A DNA stretch of 64,000 nucleotides from DAOMNN01 sp050486545 (GCA_050486545.1 JBJHDM010000005.1:1-64000); one strand, 5' to 3'. Counted from the stretch's first letter, positions 44,016 to 53,399 are shown. Translations and numbers: made by a program. Notes: generated by a model not told the origin, from the sequence alone.

Positions 44016-45380
44016 TCAGGCCGGCACGCTGGGCAGCCCCGACAGGGCCATGGCAAGTTCCGACGCATCGTATTCCTGGTCCGTCAGGTTGCCGGCGAAG
44101 TATTCCGTGTAGGCTGCCATGTCGAAATGGCCATGGCCGCACAGGTTGAACAGGATCACCTCGCTCTTGCCTTCGCGCTTGCAGCGCAGCGCCTCTTCGA
44201 TGGCGCCCTTCACCGCATGGTTGGCCTCGGGTGCCGGGACGATGCCCTCGTTGCGCGCAAACAGCACGCCGGCTTCGAAGCATTGCTTCTGATGATAGGC
44301 CACCGCCTCGATCAGACCCAGTTCCTTGATGTGCGAAACCATCGGCGCCATGCCGTGATAGCGAAGCCCACCGGCATGGAAGCCCGGCGGCGTGAAGGTC
44401 GAACCCAGCGTGTGCATCTTCGTGAGCGGCGTCAAATGGGCCGTATCGCCGAAATCGTAGGCGTACTTGCCGCGCGTCAGCGTCGGGCAGGCCGCGGGCT
44501 CGACCGCGACGATGCGGCGCTTCTTGCCGCCGCGCAGCTGTTCACCGAGGAATGGAAACACGATTCCGGCGAAGTTCGATCCGCCCCCGGTGCAGCCGAC
44601 GATCACGTCCGGGTCGTCGCCGGCCAGTTCGAACTGCTTCATCGCCTCCTGCCCGACGATGGTCTGGTGCAGCAGCACGTGGTTCAACACGGAACCGAGC
44701 GCATACTTGGTGTCGTCACGTTGGGCCGCAAGTTCCACCGCCTCTGAAATGGCAATGCCGAGGCTCCCGGGGTGATCCGGGTTCCCGGCCAGAATCGCTC
44801 GGCCGGATTGCGTCAGTTCGGAAGGCGACGCGACGCAGGTCGCCCCGTAGGTTTCCATCACGGCACGCCGGTAGGGCTTCTGGTTGTACGACACACGCAC
44901 CTGGAAGACCTGCACTTCGAGACCGAACAACGCACCCGCGAACGACAGGGACGTCCCCCACTGCCCCGCACCGGTCTCGGTCGTGAGCTTGCGGATGCCC
45001 GCCTCCATGTTGTAGAACGCCTGCGGAATCGCAGTGTTCGGCTTGTGGCTGCCGGCCGGGCTCACGCCCTCGTACTTGTAGTAGATCTTCGCCGGCGTAT
45101 CGAGCGCCTTCTCGAGGCGTCGCGCGCGGAACAACGGCGCGGGACGCCACTGCCGGAACACGTCGCGCACCGGCTCCGGGATCTCGATATGGCGTTCGGT
45201 CGAAACCTCCTGCAGGATCAGGCTCATCGGGAACAACGGCGCAAGATCGTCCGGCCCGACCGGCTGCAACGTACCCGGATGCAGCACCGGCGGCAGCGGC
45301 ACGGGCAGGTCCGCCGCCAGGTTGTACCAATCCCTGGGCATGTCCTCTTCGCCCAGCAGATACTTGATTTGATCGCTCAT
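44016..45380 (-). CDS. trpB: Tryptophan synthase beta-like protein, TrpB2 type
   Basis: A 454-residue PLP enzyme, longer than TrpB1 and matching the TrpB2 subfamily. The PLP lysine is K113 in SHKPNTA, and the phosphate-binding loop CTGGGSNFAG is present, with TETGAGQWG between them. TrpB2 proteins convert indole and serine to tryptophan without a TrpA partner, and some act in salvage. No trpA is nearby. It lies downstream of the VanZ/ligase gene on the same strand with a 106-bp gap, so an independent promoter is likely. Confidence 0.92.
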   Translation of the reverse strand: MSDQIKYLLGEEDMPRDWYNLAADLPVPLPPVLHPGTLQPVGPDDLAPLFPMSLILQEVSTERHIEIPEPVRDVFRQWRPAPLFRARRLEKALDTPAKIYYKYEGVSPAGSHKPNTAIPQAFYNMEAGIRKLTTETGAGQWGTSLSFAGALFGLEVQVFQVRVSYNQKPYRRAVMETYGATCVASPSELTQSGRAILAGNPDHPGSLGIAISEAVELAAQRDDTKYALGSVLNHVLLHQTIVGQEAMKQFELAGDDPDVIVGCTGGGSNFAGIVFPFLGEQLRGGKKRRIVAVEPAACPTLTRGKYAYDFGDTAHLTPLTKMHTLGSTFTPPGFHAGGLRYHGMAPMVSHIKELGLIEAVAYHQKQCFEAGVLFARNEGIVPAPEANHAVKGAIEEALRCKREGKSEVILFNLCGHGHFDMAAYTEYFAGNLTDQEYDASELAMALSGLPSVPA

Positions 45381-45486
45381 GTCCGTTCTCCCCTGATCTT
45401 CGATCGTTATCCTTCAGCACCCGTGCGTCGGCGCTGGAAGGCGAATCATCCAACAGCCGGGCGCAAAGGTCCAGACCGCAAGGGCA

Positions 45487-48400
45487 CTAGGGCCTGTGGA
45501 CATCCCCCCTGCCGGGGGAACGGGGCTGCGCCGACGCCGATGCGGCAGCCCCGAGGAGCAGGATCCAGAAGAACAGGAACATCAGGCGTGGCGACCAGAA
45601 AACCGTACTGAAAACCCCCACGGCCAGCACGCCGAGCAACGACGCCAGGATCATCGCATCGCCTGGCCGCCCTGCCACGAGGCCCTTCGTCAACCGGGCG
45701 CAAGCGATCAGCACCAATGCCACGAATGCGCACAGCCCGACCCACCCCTGATCGAACAGGATCTCGAACCACTGGTTCTCGATCCGCCACGGCCACAGGT
45801 GGTCGGTGGTGAAGTACCAATGCGCCGCCCCTTGCGAGAAATCCCCGTTGCGCAGCCGCTCCGTCCCATCGGGCCCGCGCAGGCTGACCCGGGCAAGCTC
45901 GATCACGCTGTCCGCGGTCACGTTGGCGATCGAAAAGGTCAGGATCCTGCGAGCGAACCATGGACCGGACCCAAGCCCCTCGGCATCGAAACGCCAACGG
46001 ACCGTGCCGTCCGGGTTCTCCGGAATATCCATCAGGGTGCTGCGGCATTCGTAGGAGTGGCGCACGAACTTCTCGCAGACATACACCCGCAGCCGCGCCG
46101 GCCGGTCGGCGCGGCCATCGACCTCGACGACGTAGGTTTCCCCTCGGATCAGCGCAATGCGTTGATTGAGGAAAAGCGAGTCCCCGGTCCCGATCCGAAG
46201 TACGGCATCGTCCGCAGTGCCGGAAAAGCCGAAGTTGGCTGGCGTGATCCCGTCCGGGCGGGCTTGCGCGTACCGACGCGGAAAGGCTCCGGGACCGTCG
46301 CCGAGCAGCGCCGCCCGGACGCCAGGAGGATGCAAGGCCCGCGCGAGCCGCCAATGCTCGATGCGCAATTGAAAGTCGTCCGAAATCCTGGACATCCGCT
46401 GTTCGAAATGAACGCCGGTCACCTGCGGCAATGCCAATGCGCACAGGCCGACGGGAATCACCACGACGAGGGCCAGGCGCCGGCGGGCCGTCCCTCGAAC
46501 GGCAAGCGCGGCAAAGGCAACGCCGACGATCATCACGAGCACGGAGACGCCCATGCCGAGGTAGCCGCCGCGCGAATAGGTCACCATCAGGCCGTAGAAT
46601 GCACCGCCCAGCAACGGCAGCACCGCCAGGAGCCGGCGCCAGGAAGGTCGAACCAAGCACCACGACAGCGCGAACGGCACCGCAAGGACCAGCCAGGTTT
46701 CGATGCTCGGGCCTCCGACATGCATGTCGGTGAAGAGCCCGGTGATCCGGTAGCGGCTCTCCAGGTTGAACAGCCCCGGGAAGGTCATCCGCTCCCACAT
46801 CACGACGGCCACCCCGGCCGCGAGTCCCAATGCCATGCCGGGAACGAACCATCGCTCGAGCAACCGGGCCGGATCCTCTCCGCAGCGCGGCAGCAGCACG
46901 AGCAGTACCGCCGCCCACAACGCTCCCTTGGCTGCGCGCAGCGCGTTGTACGGACTGGCATAGTGGGCCCAGTCGTTGGCCCCCGGGAGCGGCGCGGACG
47001 CCAGCAGCACTCCGGCTCCGAACAGCAGGGAGAAGAGGAACAGCCACCACGCCAAGCTCATGCCCCACGGCAGGGCGACGACCGGCCCCGCTCTCCTGGC
47101 CCGGGCCATCAGCACACCGGCGGTCGCGAGCAGGAACAGGTCGAACTCGTCGACGAGGAAGCGCCCCGAGTACAACGAGAGGTTGAGTACCGGAACGAGT
47201 ACCGGAACCACCAGCAACCAAGCCGCCGGACGCCGCCACAGCCAGGCCACGTAGGCGAGCATGGCCACCGTGAGCCACAGGGCGCCCGCCGGCCAGCTTG
47301 CGGTCGCGACCAATGCCGAGGCAAGCAAAGCCCCCCCCATGATCGGTCGGCCCGGCATCCACGCCCCTTCCGGATGTTCGCGCACAGGAAGCGAAACCTG
47401 TCCTTCGCGCCGTTGACCACCGGCTCCGGACGAAACCGACTCCGCGACCGGCTTCCGAGGCACGAGAACATCCGTTGGGCCGGCCTCTCGTGCCGAAGCG
47501 GCACTTCCGACCTCACGGAAGCACAGCCAAAGCCACCCGCTCAGCGTCCAGCCAAGCCATGCCGCGACACCGGCAATCCAGGGTGTCGTCGGATCCGGCC
47601 TCAAACCGGCCATGAAGAGCTTGCCCCCCTCCAGCAACAGGGCGAGGGACACTGCTGCAAGCACGACGGCGCCCATTCCGGCCGGTCGCCCCCTGGGCCA
47701 GCCGCCGTGCCACCAGAGGAAGGCGAAGACCCCCATCGGCGCATACATCCAGAAATGGGCCATCACGCTGAACAGCGCTGTCGCCTCTGCAACGTAGTAG
47801 TGGTAGTAAAAGGGCAGCGGATTCAATGCCGCAAGCTTCGCACCGGCCTCTTCCGGCACCAGCCGAAAACCGGCCCCACCGAGATTCAGTACGATGAGAA
47901 CGAAGAGGTACGGCACGAACGCCACAAGCAAGGCGGTGCGAATCCAGGGCGGAATCGCGAACGTCCTGGCTCCGTCAATCAGCCACCGCTGCCCGACCCA
48001 ACTGCCCGCGACGACCCCCAAGGTCCGTGTCAGCGCGGCTGACCCTTCGGCAATGCCGGACACGGTGAAGAACTGCGCAATTTCCAGCCCGAAACCGAAC
48101 AACACGGCCAAGGCCATGGCCGGCCAGAAGGTTCCGGAAACCGGTGCGGTCCGCCCTGCAAGACGCAACGCCAGCCAGAATCCGACCGGAATGCAGACCG
48201 CCGCATCGAGAAGGCGCAGCGCCAGGCAGCGCAGACCGCCATCGCAGCCAGCCGGCGCCGTCACCACCCCCCAATGTCCCGAAGCAAGCTTGGTCCGGAT
48301 CTCTTCGACCGACAGCAGGAGGTCAAACGGCAACAGCGTGGCCGCCGCATAGATCAACACATACAGACCAAGCACGGCACGTACCGCCCCGACGCCTCCG

Positions 48401-48852
48401 GCGCGTATCGCCGACCATTTGCTTCGAAGCGCATCGCCCAGCAGCAGCCAGACTGCCGCACCGGCCGCGCCACCGGCGAAGTTTCCGCTCATGTCGAGCA
48501 GTGACGGCGCTCGCCCGGGAATCCAGGACTGCAGGAACTCCACGGTCGCGGTCACGAACAGCGCCAGAACCCCTGCCGCCACTGCTCCGAGGAGGCGTGG
48601 CCCTGCTTGGGTCGCGCCGCGCGTCAGCCATGCTGCCCAGAAGAACCCCAGCGGGAAGAACATGATGGCGTTGGCAATCCATTGCTGACGTGCACCGGGG
48701 TACATCACACCGAAACGCAGGGCGCGATAGGCATCGACGGCCTCGCCGAACGAAAGGGCGGAAAACCGGAAGTCGAAAGGCAACAAGGTCAGATAGACGA
48801 CGCCCGCCAGCGAGATCCAGGCGGCTGCGGCGAGTCTGCCTTGCGTGCTCAT
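45487..48852 (-). CDS. VanZ-like (three units)/O-antigen ligase fusion protein
   Basis: A 1121-residue inner-membrane protein. Residues 10-140 are VanZ-like (VYLTLLPFDF, WIANAIMFFPLGFFWA, ATVEFLQSWIPGRAPSLLD). A second VanZ-like unit is at about 155-295 (ATLLPFDLLL, LEIAQFFTVSG) and a third, more divergent one at about 340-445 (FWMYAPMGVFAFLWW, LLEGGKLFMAG, DPTTPWI). After a polar linker, residues 505-1100 form a multi-helix O-antigen ligase/Wzy-type region with a large periplasmic loop carrying a beta-rich insertion (about 880-1040) before ENQWFEILFDQGWVG. Activity as polymerase or ligase is inferred. It follows hydrolase 1 by 19 bases in the arm ACP-hydrolase 2-hydrolase 1-this gene. Confidence 0.82.
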   Translation of the reverse strand: MSTQGRLAAAAWISLAGVVYLTLLPFDFRFSALSFGEAVDAYRALRFGVMYPGARQQWIANAIMFFPLGFFWAAWLTRGATQAGPRLLGAVAAGVLALFVTATVEFLQSWIPGRAPSLLDMSGNFAGGAAGAAVWLLLGDALRSKWSAIRAGGVGAVRAVLGLYVLIYAAATLLPFDLLLSVEEIRTKLASGHWGVVTAPAGCDGGLRCLALRLLDAAVCIPVGFWLALRLAGRTAPVSGTFWPAMALAVLFGFGLEIAQFFTVSGIAEGSAALTRTLGVVAGSWVGQRWLIDGARTFAIPPWIRTALLVAFVPYLFVLIVLNLGGAGFRLVPEEAGAKLAALNPLPFYYHYYVAEATALFSVMAHFWMYAPMGVFAFLWWHGGWPRGRPAGMGAVVLAAVSLALLLEGGKLFMAGLRPDPTTPWIAGVAAWLGWTLSGWLWLCFREVGSAASAREAGPTDVLVPRKPVAESVSSGAGGQRREGQVSLPVREHPEGAWMPGRPIMGGALLASALVATASWPAGALWLTVAMLAYVAWLWRRPAAWLLVVPVLVPVLNLSLYSGRFLVDEFDLFLLATAGVLMARARRAGPVVALPWGMSLAWWLFLFSLLFGAGVLLASAPLPGANDWAHYASPYNALRAAKGALWAAVLLVLLPRCGEDPARLLERWFVPGMALGLAAGVAVVMWERMTFPGLFNLESRYRITGLFTDMHVGGPSIETWLVLAVPFALSWCLVRPSWRRLLAVLPLLGGAFYGLMVTYSRGGYLGMGVSVLVMIVGVAFAALAVRGTARRRLALVVVIPVGLCALALPQVTGVHFEQRMSRISDDFQLRIEHWRLARALHPPGVRAALLGDGPGAFPRRYAQARPDGITPANFGFSGTADDAVLRIGTGDSLFLNQRIALIRGETYVVEVDGRADRPARLRVYVCEKFVRHSYECRSTLMDIPENPDGTVRWRFDAEGLGSGPWFARRILTFSIANVTADSVIELARVSLRGPDGTERLRNGDFSQGAAHWYFTTDHLWPWRIENQWFEILFDQGWVGLCAFVALVLIACARLTKGLVAGRPGDAMILASLLGVLAVGVFSTVFWSPRLMFLFFWILLLGAAASASAQPRSPGRGDVHRP

Positions 48853-48871
48853 GCCTGCGACCCGTATCCGG

Positions 48872-49732
48872 TCATGGCGCGTTTTCCGGCGGGCGTTCCG
48901 CCAATGCCGCGACCCACTCGCGACAACGTCGCGAGACGGCCTCACGCGAGCGGCGGTCCGAGAAGGTGTGATCGGCCTCTTCCAGATGCATCGAAGCGGC
49001 CGAATCCAGCAAGGCCCGCCAGCGGGGATCGGTCGCCCCGAGGTCTTCGAACTCCCTCGCAACCTGATCGCGACCACTCAGCACGACCAGCATCGGCACG
49101 TTGGCCGCTTCGAGCGCCGCGGCCATCCGTACAGGCAAGCCCGCCTCCGACGTATCTGACCGGGCGCCTTGTGCGGCCTTCAGGTTGCGTCCCAGGCCAC
49201 TCAGCGCAGACCGCAGGTTGACGCGCCCACCGAGCAGCTTCTTCCAGAACGCCAAGCCGAGGAGCCGTTTCCCGTAATAGTGCCGGACATAGGCCCGCGC
49301 CTCGATCGCCTCGGTCCTGACCCACGGGTTGAGAACGATCAGTCCGCAAACCCGGGCGTCGGTCGGCGCATAAAGGCTGGCCGCGCTGGCCCCGTCGCAC
49401 AAGCCCCACAACACCACGTTCTCCAGCCCGGGGACCTCGGCCACGAAGGCATCGATTGCCGCGCGCAGATCGGCTGTCGCGCCGTCGAACGGGATCGGCG
49501 CGCCGGTCGAATCGCCCATGCCCCGGACGTCGAAGCGGAGGCAGGCCACACCCTGTGCAGCCAGATCGCGTGCCAGGAGCACGAACTGCCGATGGCTCCC
49601 GACGCGATATTGCGGCCCGCCGACCACCACCAGCACACCGACGGTCATCGCTTGGCCCGTCGGCTCGGCGAGGACCCCCACGAGCGCCTCGCCTTCGCAA
49701 TCGAACAGGAGTGCGCGCTCGCGTACAGTCAT
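48872..49732 (-). CDS. Exosortase A system-associated hydrolase 1
   Basis: A 286-residue alpha/beta hydrolase. The nucleophile elbow is GLCDG with Cys at 112, the acid is likely the Asp in LSGRDQVA and the histidine H255 lies in EEADHTFSD. A cysteine nucleophile resembles dienelactone hydrolases. Together with hydrolase 2, the ACP, ligase and decarboxylase it matches the set of families that co-occur with exosortase A (XrtA/EpsH) in polysaccharide-producing bacteria. The substrate is unknown. It overlaps hydrolase 2 by four bases (ATGA). Confidence 0.88.
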   Translation of the reverse strand: MTVRERALLFDCEGEALVGVLAEPTGQAMTVGVLVVVGGPQYRVGSHRQFVLLARDLAAQGVACLRFDVRGMGDSTGAPIPFDGATADLRAAIDAFVAEVPGLENVVLWGLCDGASAASLYAPTDARVCGLIVLNPWVRTEAIEARAYVRHYYGKRLLGLAFWKKLLGGRVNLRSALSGLGRNLKAAQGARSDTSEAGLPVRMAAALEAANVPMLVVLSGRDQVAREFEDLGATDPRWRALLDSAASMHLEEADHTFSDRRSREAVSRRCREWVAALAERPPENAP

Positions 49733-50547
49733 TGCACAATCGCGGACAGCGCCCGGACCGAATGCTCGATGAGGACGGGAACGTTCTCGATCTCCTGCGT
49801 CTGCCAGAAGCCCACCCCGTGCACCACATCCAGTTCCACCGACAGGCCGCGGCCCCGCCACTCGGCTGCCAGTGCCGAAGCCGCCGCGGACGGCTTCGGC
49901 CCGTCGGCGGAAGTCACCTCGAGCACGGCGATGCGCGGCCCGAGACGTTCGGGCACCTGCAGCGTCGAACGTACCATGCCCTCCACCAGCGACGGCGACA
50001 GGGTGTAGCCGGCCACTTCGACCGCTTCCCCGGCCTCGATGCGTGCCTTGAGTTCGCCCAGTACCGCCCGACCATCGGACTCGTCGAGCCAACTCGCCGC
50101 AGCGGCAAGCCTCAGGAAGCGGTGCAGGCAGTCACGCCCCCGGGTCAGCGGCTGCCAAAGCAGCATGGCATCGCAATCCCCCCCCGCGGCCATCCAGTCC
50201 GAAGCCAGCAGACTCCCTGCACGCAGCGACCAGATCACAAGCGGCCCGGCACAATGGCTGCGCAACCAGTCCCGGCCGAGCGACAGATCGTCGATCCAGT
50301 CCTGCCAAGCGGCATCCCCGAAATCGCCGGAACTGTCGCCACAGCCAAAGCCGTCGACCTGCAGGACCAGCCACCCGTGCGCAGCGAACGCGCGGGCGGC
50401 CAGAGCAGCCATCCGCCTCGACTTGTTCAGCTCCTCGGCGAACGGATGGACATACAGCACTGCACCGACCGGCTCCCCGGCAGGATGGGTTGCCAGGCAA
50501 AAGCGGCTTCCGACGGAAGCCTTCAGAAAGAACGCATCCCGGGCCAA
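49729..50547 (-). CDS. Exosortase A system-associated hydrolase 2
   Basis: A 272-residue alpha/beta-fold protein with YVHPFAEELNKSRRM, VDGFGCGDSSGDF and the C-terminal GFWQTQEIENVP, the last being the mark of the hydrolase 2 family. The elbow reads SLRAG at residues 107-111, with Arg 109 where hydrolase 1 has its Cys, and no His at the equivalent of H255, so it is probably catalytically altered or inactive. It starts with TTG 12 bases after the ACP gene and overlaps hydrolase 1. The role in the exosortase A glycan pathway is unknown. Confidence 0.87.
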   Translation of the reverse strand: MARDAFFLKASVGSRFCLATHPAGEPVGAVLYVHPFAEELNKSRRMAALAARAFAAHGWLVLQVDGFGCGDSSGDFGDAAWQDWIDDLSLGRDWLRSHCAGPLVIWSLRAGSLLASDWMAAGGDCDAMLLWQPLTRGRDCLHRFLRLAAAASWLDESDGRAVLGELKARIEAGEAVEVAGYTLSPSLVEGMVRSTLQVPERLGPRIAVLEVTSADGPKPSAAASALAAEWRGRGLSVELDVVHGVGFWQTQEIENVPVLIEHSVRALSAIVQ

Positions 50548-50559
50548 GGTCGCGCCGCG

Positions 50560-50808
50560 TCAGCCCTGCTTGCCTTCCACGAAAGCAACCAGGGTGCCGA
50601 CGTTTGCAAAAGTGGATCCGTCGATCTCGTCGTCCTCGACGAAGAAATCGAAACGCTCCTCGAGGACGTTGATCAGGCCCACTACCGCCATCGAATCGAG
50701 CTCGGGCAAGGCGCCCAGCAGCGGCGTATCCAGATCGAACGCACTTGCCCGTCCATCGAGGCTCAGCACTTCGTCGAGAATGGCCAGCACTTCCTTCTTG
50801 ATGTCCAA
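50560..50808 (-). CDS. Acyl carrier protein, exosortase A-associated
   Basis: An 82-residue acidic protein. The phosphopantetheine attachment site is S39 in ELDSMAV. Helix 1 is MDIKKEVLAILDEVL and helix 3 carries EERFDFFVEDDEID. It carries acyl or aminoacyl groups, presumably loaded by the acyl-CoA ligase encoded across the divergent region. It heads the minus-strand arm and has a TATAAT box about 75 bases upstream on its strand. Confidence 0.9.
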   Translation of the reverse strand: MDIKKEVLAILDEVLSLDGRASAFDLDTPLLGALPELDSMAVVGLINVLEERFDFFVEDDEIDGSTFANVGTLVAFVEGKQG

Positions 50809-50880
50809 AATCTTCCACTCCGAACCGGATCATCGAAAGCCGCGGCGAAGCAGGTCCCGCCCCGGCGTCATAGGATTGCT

Positions 50881-50886
50881 ATTATA
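50881..50886 (-). promoter_or_regulatory. Sigma-70 -10 box of the ACP arm
   Basis: ATTATA on the plus strand reads TATAAT on the minus strand, 73 bases before the ACP start. No good -35 hexamer was found. The element sits in the 168-bp divergent region between the two arms. Confidence 0.5.
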
Positions 50887-50931
50887 GGGTCACCCGGAAG
50901 CGCCTACACCCGCGCATTCGGTCACGCGCCC

Positions 50932-50947
50932 CGGCGCGATCTTCGCA
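50932..50947 (+). promoter_or_regulatory. Possible sigma-54-like promoter of the glycosyltransferase arm
   Basis: GG at 50933-50934 and GC at 50945-50946 are spaced exactly ten bases apart within CGGCGCGATCTTCGCA, matching the -24/-12 layout with three mismatches. In GC-rich DNA such a match may arise by chance. It lies 30 bases before the glycosyltransferase ATG. Confidence 0.3.
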
Positions 50948-50976
50948 CAGCTTTTCGGCAGGAGCCCAGGACAACG

Positions 50977-52221
50977 ATGAGACGCGTGCTGATGATCGCA
51001 TACCACTTCCCGCCGCTGGCGGGGAGCAGCGGCATCCAGCGCACCTTGCAGTTCGTTCGCCACCTGCCCGCGCTTGGCTGGCAACCGACCGTGCTCACCG
51101 CACATCCACGCGCGTACGAGCGAACCGGTGGCGACCTGCTCGACGACGTGCCGGATGGCACACGCGTCATTCGCGCGCAGGCATGGGATACGGCCCGTCA
51201 CTTTGCGCTGATGCATCGCTACCCGCGGTTTCTCGCTCTTCCCGATCGCTGGATTTCGTGGTGGCTGGGAGCCGTACCGGAAGGGCTGGCGGAGATCCGG
51301 CGCCACCGTCCGGACGCCCTGTGGTCGACCTACCCCGTCGCGACCGCCCACTGCATCGCCCGTACGCTGTCCAGGCGATCCGGGATCCCATGGGTCGCCG
51401 ACTTCCGCGATCCGATGGCGCAGGAGGGCTACCCGAGCGAACCCGCCCAGTGGAGAAGTTTCCAGCGGGTCGAGCGTGCGACGGTGGAACAGGCACGATT
51501 CATGACCTTCACCGCCCCGGGAGCGGTCACGCTTTACCGGCAACGCTACCCCGGACGTTCCGAACGGATCCAGCTGATCGAGAACGGCTGGGAAGAGGCT
51601 CCCGCGCTGGCCTGTGATCGACCCGGACCGCTCGCACCGGGCAAGCGGACGCTGCTCCACAGCGGCATCGTCTATCCGAGCGAGCGCGACCCCACCCGGC
51701 TCATGGAAGCGCTCGCTGCGCTGAAGGCCCGTCACCCTGCCGTCTATGCACGCCTTTCCCTCCGCTTCCGGGCACCCGTCCATGCCGAACTGCTGCATAC
51801 ACTCGCCACCCGCTTCGAGGTCGAATCGGCGGTCGAGATCCTGCCGCCGATGGGCTACCGGGATGCACAGGCGGAGATGCACGCGGCCGACGGCCTGCTT
51901 CTTCTCCAGGCCGCCAACTGCAACGAGCAGATTCCCGCGAAGTTCTACGAATATCTCGCCGCACGGCGCCCCCTGCTCGCACTCACCGATCCGGCCGGCG
52001 ACACGGCGAAAGCCGTCCTTGCCGCCGGCATCGACGCGATGGCCCCCCTCGACCGAACCGAGGCGATTGCCGAACTTCTGCTGCGCTTCATGGCCGAACC
52101 GACGCTCGGTACGATGGCCGACGAAGCGACGATCGCGGGAGCCTCGCGCAGGTCCCGCGCAACCCAACTGGCAGAACTGCTCGATCTTGCCGTCTCCACG
52201 ACCCCGACGATCGAAACCTGA
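50977..52221 (+). CDS. Glycosyltransferase of the GT4-like type
   Basis: A 414-residue GT-B glycosyltransferase. The N-terminus MRRVLMIAYHFPPLAGSSGI and the GIQRTLQFVRHLPALGW stretch fit family 4 enzymes; the C-terminal donor domain carries the EQIPAKFYEYLAARRPLLAL segment with the conserved acidic-x7-acidic spacing. DFRDPM is typical of exosortase-locus glycosyltransferases. Donor and acceptor are unknown. It opens the plus-strand arm and ends one base before the next gene. Confidence 0.88.
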   Translation: MRRVLMIAYHFPPLAGSSGIQRTLQFVRHLPALGWQPTVLTAHPRAYERTGGDLLDDVPDGTRVIRAQAWDTARHFALMHRYPRFLALPDRWISWWLGAVPEGLAEIRRHRPDALWSTYPVATAHCIARTLSRRSGIPWVADFRDPMAQEGYPSEPAQWRSFQRVERATVEQARFMTFTAPGAVTLYRQRYPGRSERIQLIENGWEEAPALACDRPGPLAPGKRTLLHSGIVYPSERDPTRLMEALAALKARHPAVYARLSLRFRAPVHAELLHTLATRFEVESAVEILPPMGYRDAQAEMHAADGLLLLQAANCNEQIPAKFYEYLAARRPLLALTDPAGDTAKAVLAAGIDAMAPLDRTEAIAELLLRFMAEPTLGTMADEATIAGASRRSRATQLAELLDLAVSTTPTIET

Positions 52222-52222
52222 C

Positions 52223-53308
52223 ATGTCCGACGACCCGCCTGTCGACGCGCTCACGCACGCTTCACCCGCCATCGACCCCCACCGCACGCGCGAATGGTTC
52301 GAGCTCCTGATTCGCACCGTCCTGCCGCACGGCACGGCCGTTCACTGGCTGCCGGTCGCATCCGCGACACGGCCCGATGCCTCGCTGCTGCCGATGATGC
52401 GTTTGCCGCGGACGCCATGGAAGCTGGAGTCTCTCGCCACCTTCTACACTCCGATCTTCGGACCGATCGATGAAGCGTTGGTCGACGAACAGGCATTGCT
52501 CGACATCTTCCGCAACTTGAGAAACAACCGCGAACGTCCGATCGATCTCATCGACCTCTCACCGCTCTGCCCGGACGGGCGCTTCTATCCGCTTGCCCTG
52601 CAGGCCCTGCGCCAAGCGGGATGGATCGTTCAGCCGTACTTCCGCTTCGGCAACTGGTATGCGCGCCCCCACACACCGGGCTTCGAGGCCTACCTGTCCG
52701 AACGCCCCTCGGCCCTGCGCAACACGATCCGACGGGCACAGGGCCGACTCGAGCGCCGCGGCGGGTTGTCGATGCAGATCCATACGCGCCCAGGCCCCGA
52801 GCTCGAACGCGCCATCGCCGACTACGAGCACGTATATCGGCGTAGCTGGAAACGCCCCGAGCCGCACCCGCAGTTCATCCCCGAGCTGTGCCGGCTGGCG
52901 GCCGCCCAGGGCTGGCTCAGACTCGGGGTCGCAAGACTGGACCGGCACCCCATCGCCGCACAACTATGGCTGGTCGCAGGAGGCCGGGCACAGATCGCCA
53001 AGCTCGCCTACGACCCGGAGCATCGCAACCTGTCCATCGGCACCGTGCTGACCGCCCATCTCATGCAACACGTCCTGGATTGCGACCGGGTTGGCGAGAT
53101 CGACTACCTGATCGGCGACGACGCCTACAAGAAGGACTGGATGCCCTCGCGGCGCGAGCGCCTGGGCCTCGTTGCGTTCCACCCGGCCCGCGTCCGCGGG
53201 CTGGCCCATGCCGCACGTCATTTTGCCGGGTGGCTGTGGCGGCACATGCGCCCGTCCTCCGGCACCGGCGGCGGACGCACCCCCCCGGCCGGCCGCGAGC
53301 AAACCTGA
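52223..53308 (+). CDS. GNAT / FemAB-like acyltransferase
   Basis: A 361-residue protein with two GNAT-like halves, as in FemAB-related proteins of exosortase loci. The C-terminal half has LAYDPEHRNLSIGTVLTAHL and IDYLIGDDAYKKDWMP, the pattern of the BioF2-like acetyltransferase domain. It could transfer an acyl or aminoacyl group to a sugar, but the substrate is not known. It begins one base after the glycosyltransferase stop codon. The N-terminal 40 residues are disordered-looking. Confidence 0.82.
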   Translation: MSDDPPVDALTHASPAIDPHRTREWFELLIRTVLPHGTAVHWLPVASATRPDASLLPMMRLPRTPWKLESLATFYTPIFGPIDEALVDEQALLDIFRNLRNNRERPIDLIDLSPLCPDGRFYPLALQALRQAGWIVQPYFRFGNWYARPHTPGFEAYLSERPSALRNTIRRAQGRLERRGGLSMQIHTRPGPELERAIADYEHVYRRSWKRPEPHPQFIPELCRLAAAQGWLRLGVARLDRHPIAAQLWLVAGGRAQIAKLAYDPEHRNLSIGTVLTAHLMQHVLDCDRVGEIDYLIGDDAYKKDWMPSRRERLGLVAFHPARVRGLAHAARHFAGWLWRHMRPSSGTGGGRTPPAGREQT

Positions 53309-53399
53309 ACGATGGCTGGATATGCATTCGCCGTGATGTCCTGATACATTAAGTGCGCGCCGGCCCCTCGGCCCCGCCGCGCGTATTCGGAAGACTTGC

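Noticed and set aside
45496..48042. Plus-strand open frame of 848 residues opposite the VanZ/ligase gene
   Set aside because: Its composition (Arg, Gln, Pro and His rich) is that of an antisense shadow, and the minus-strand frame has clear membrane segments and motifs.
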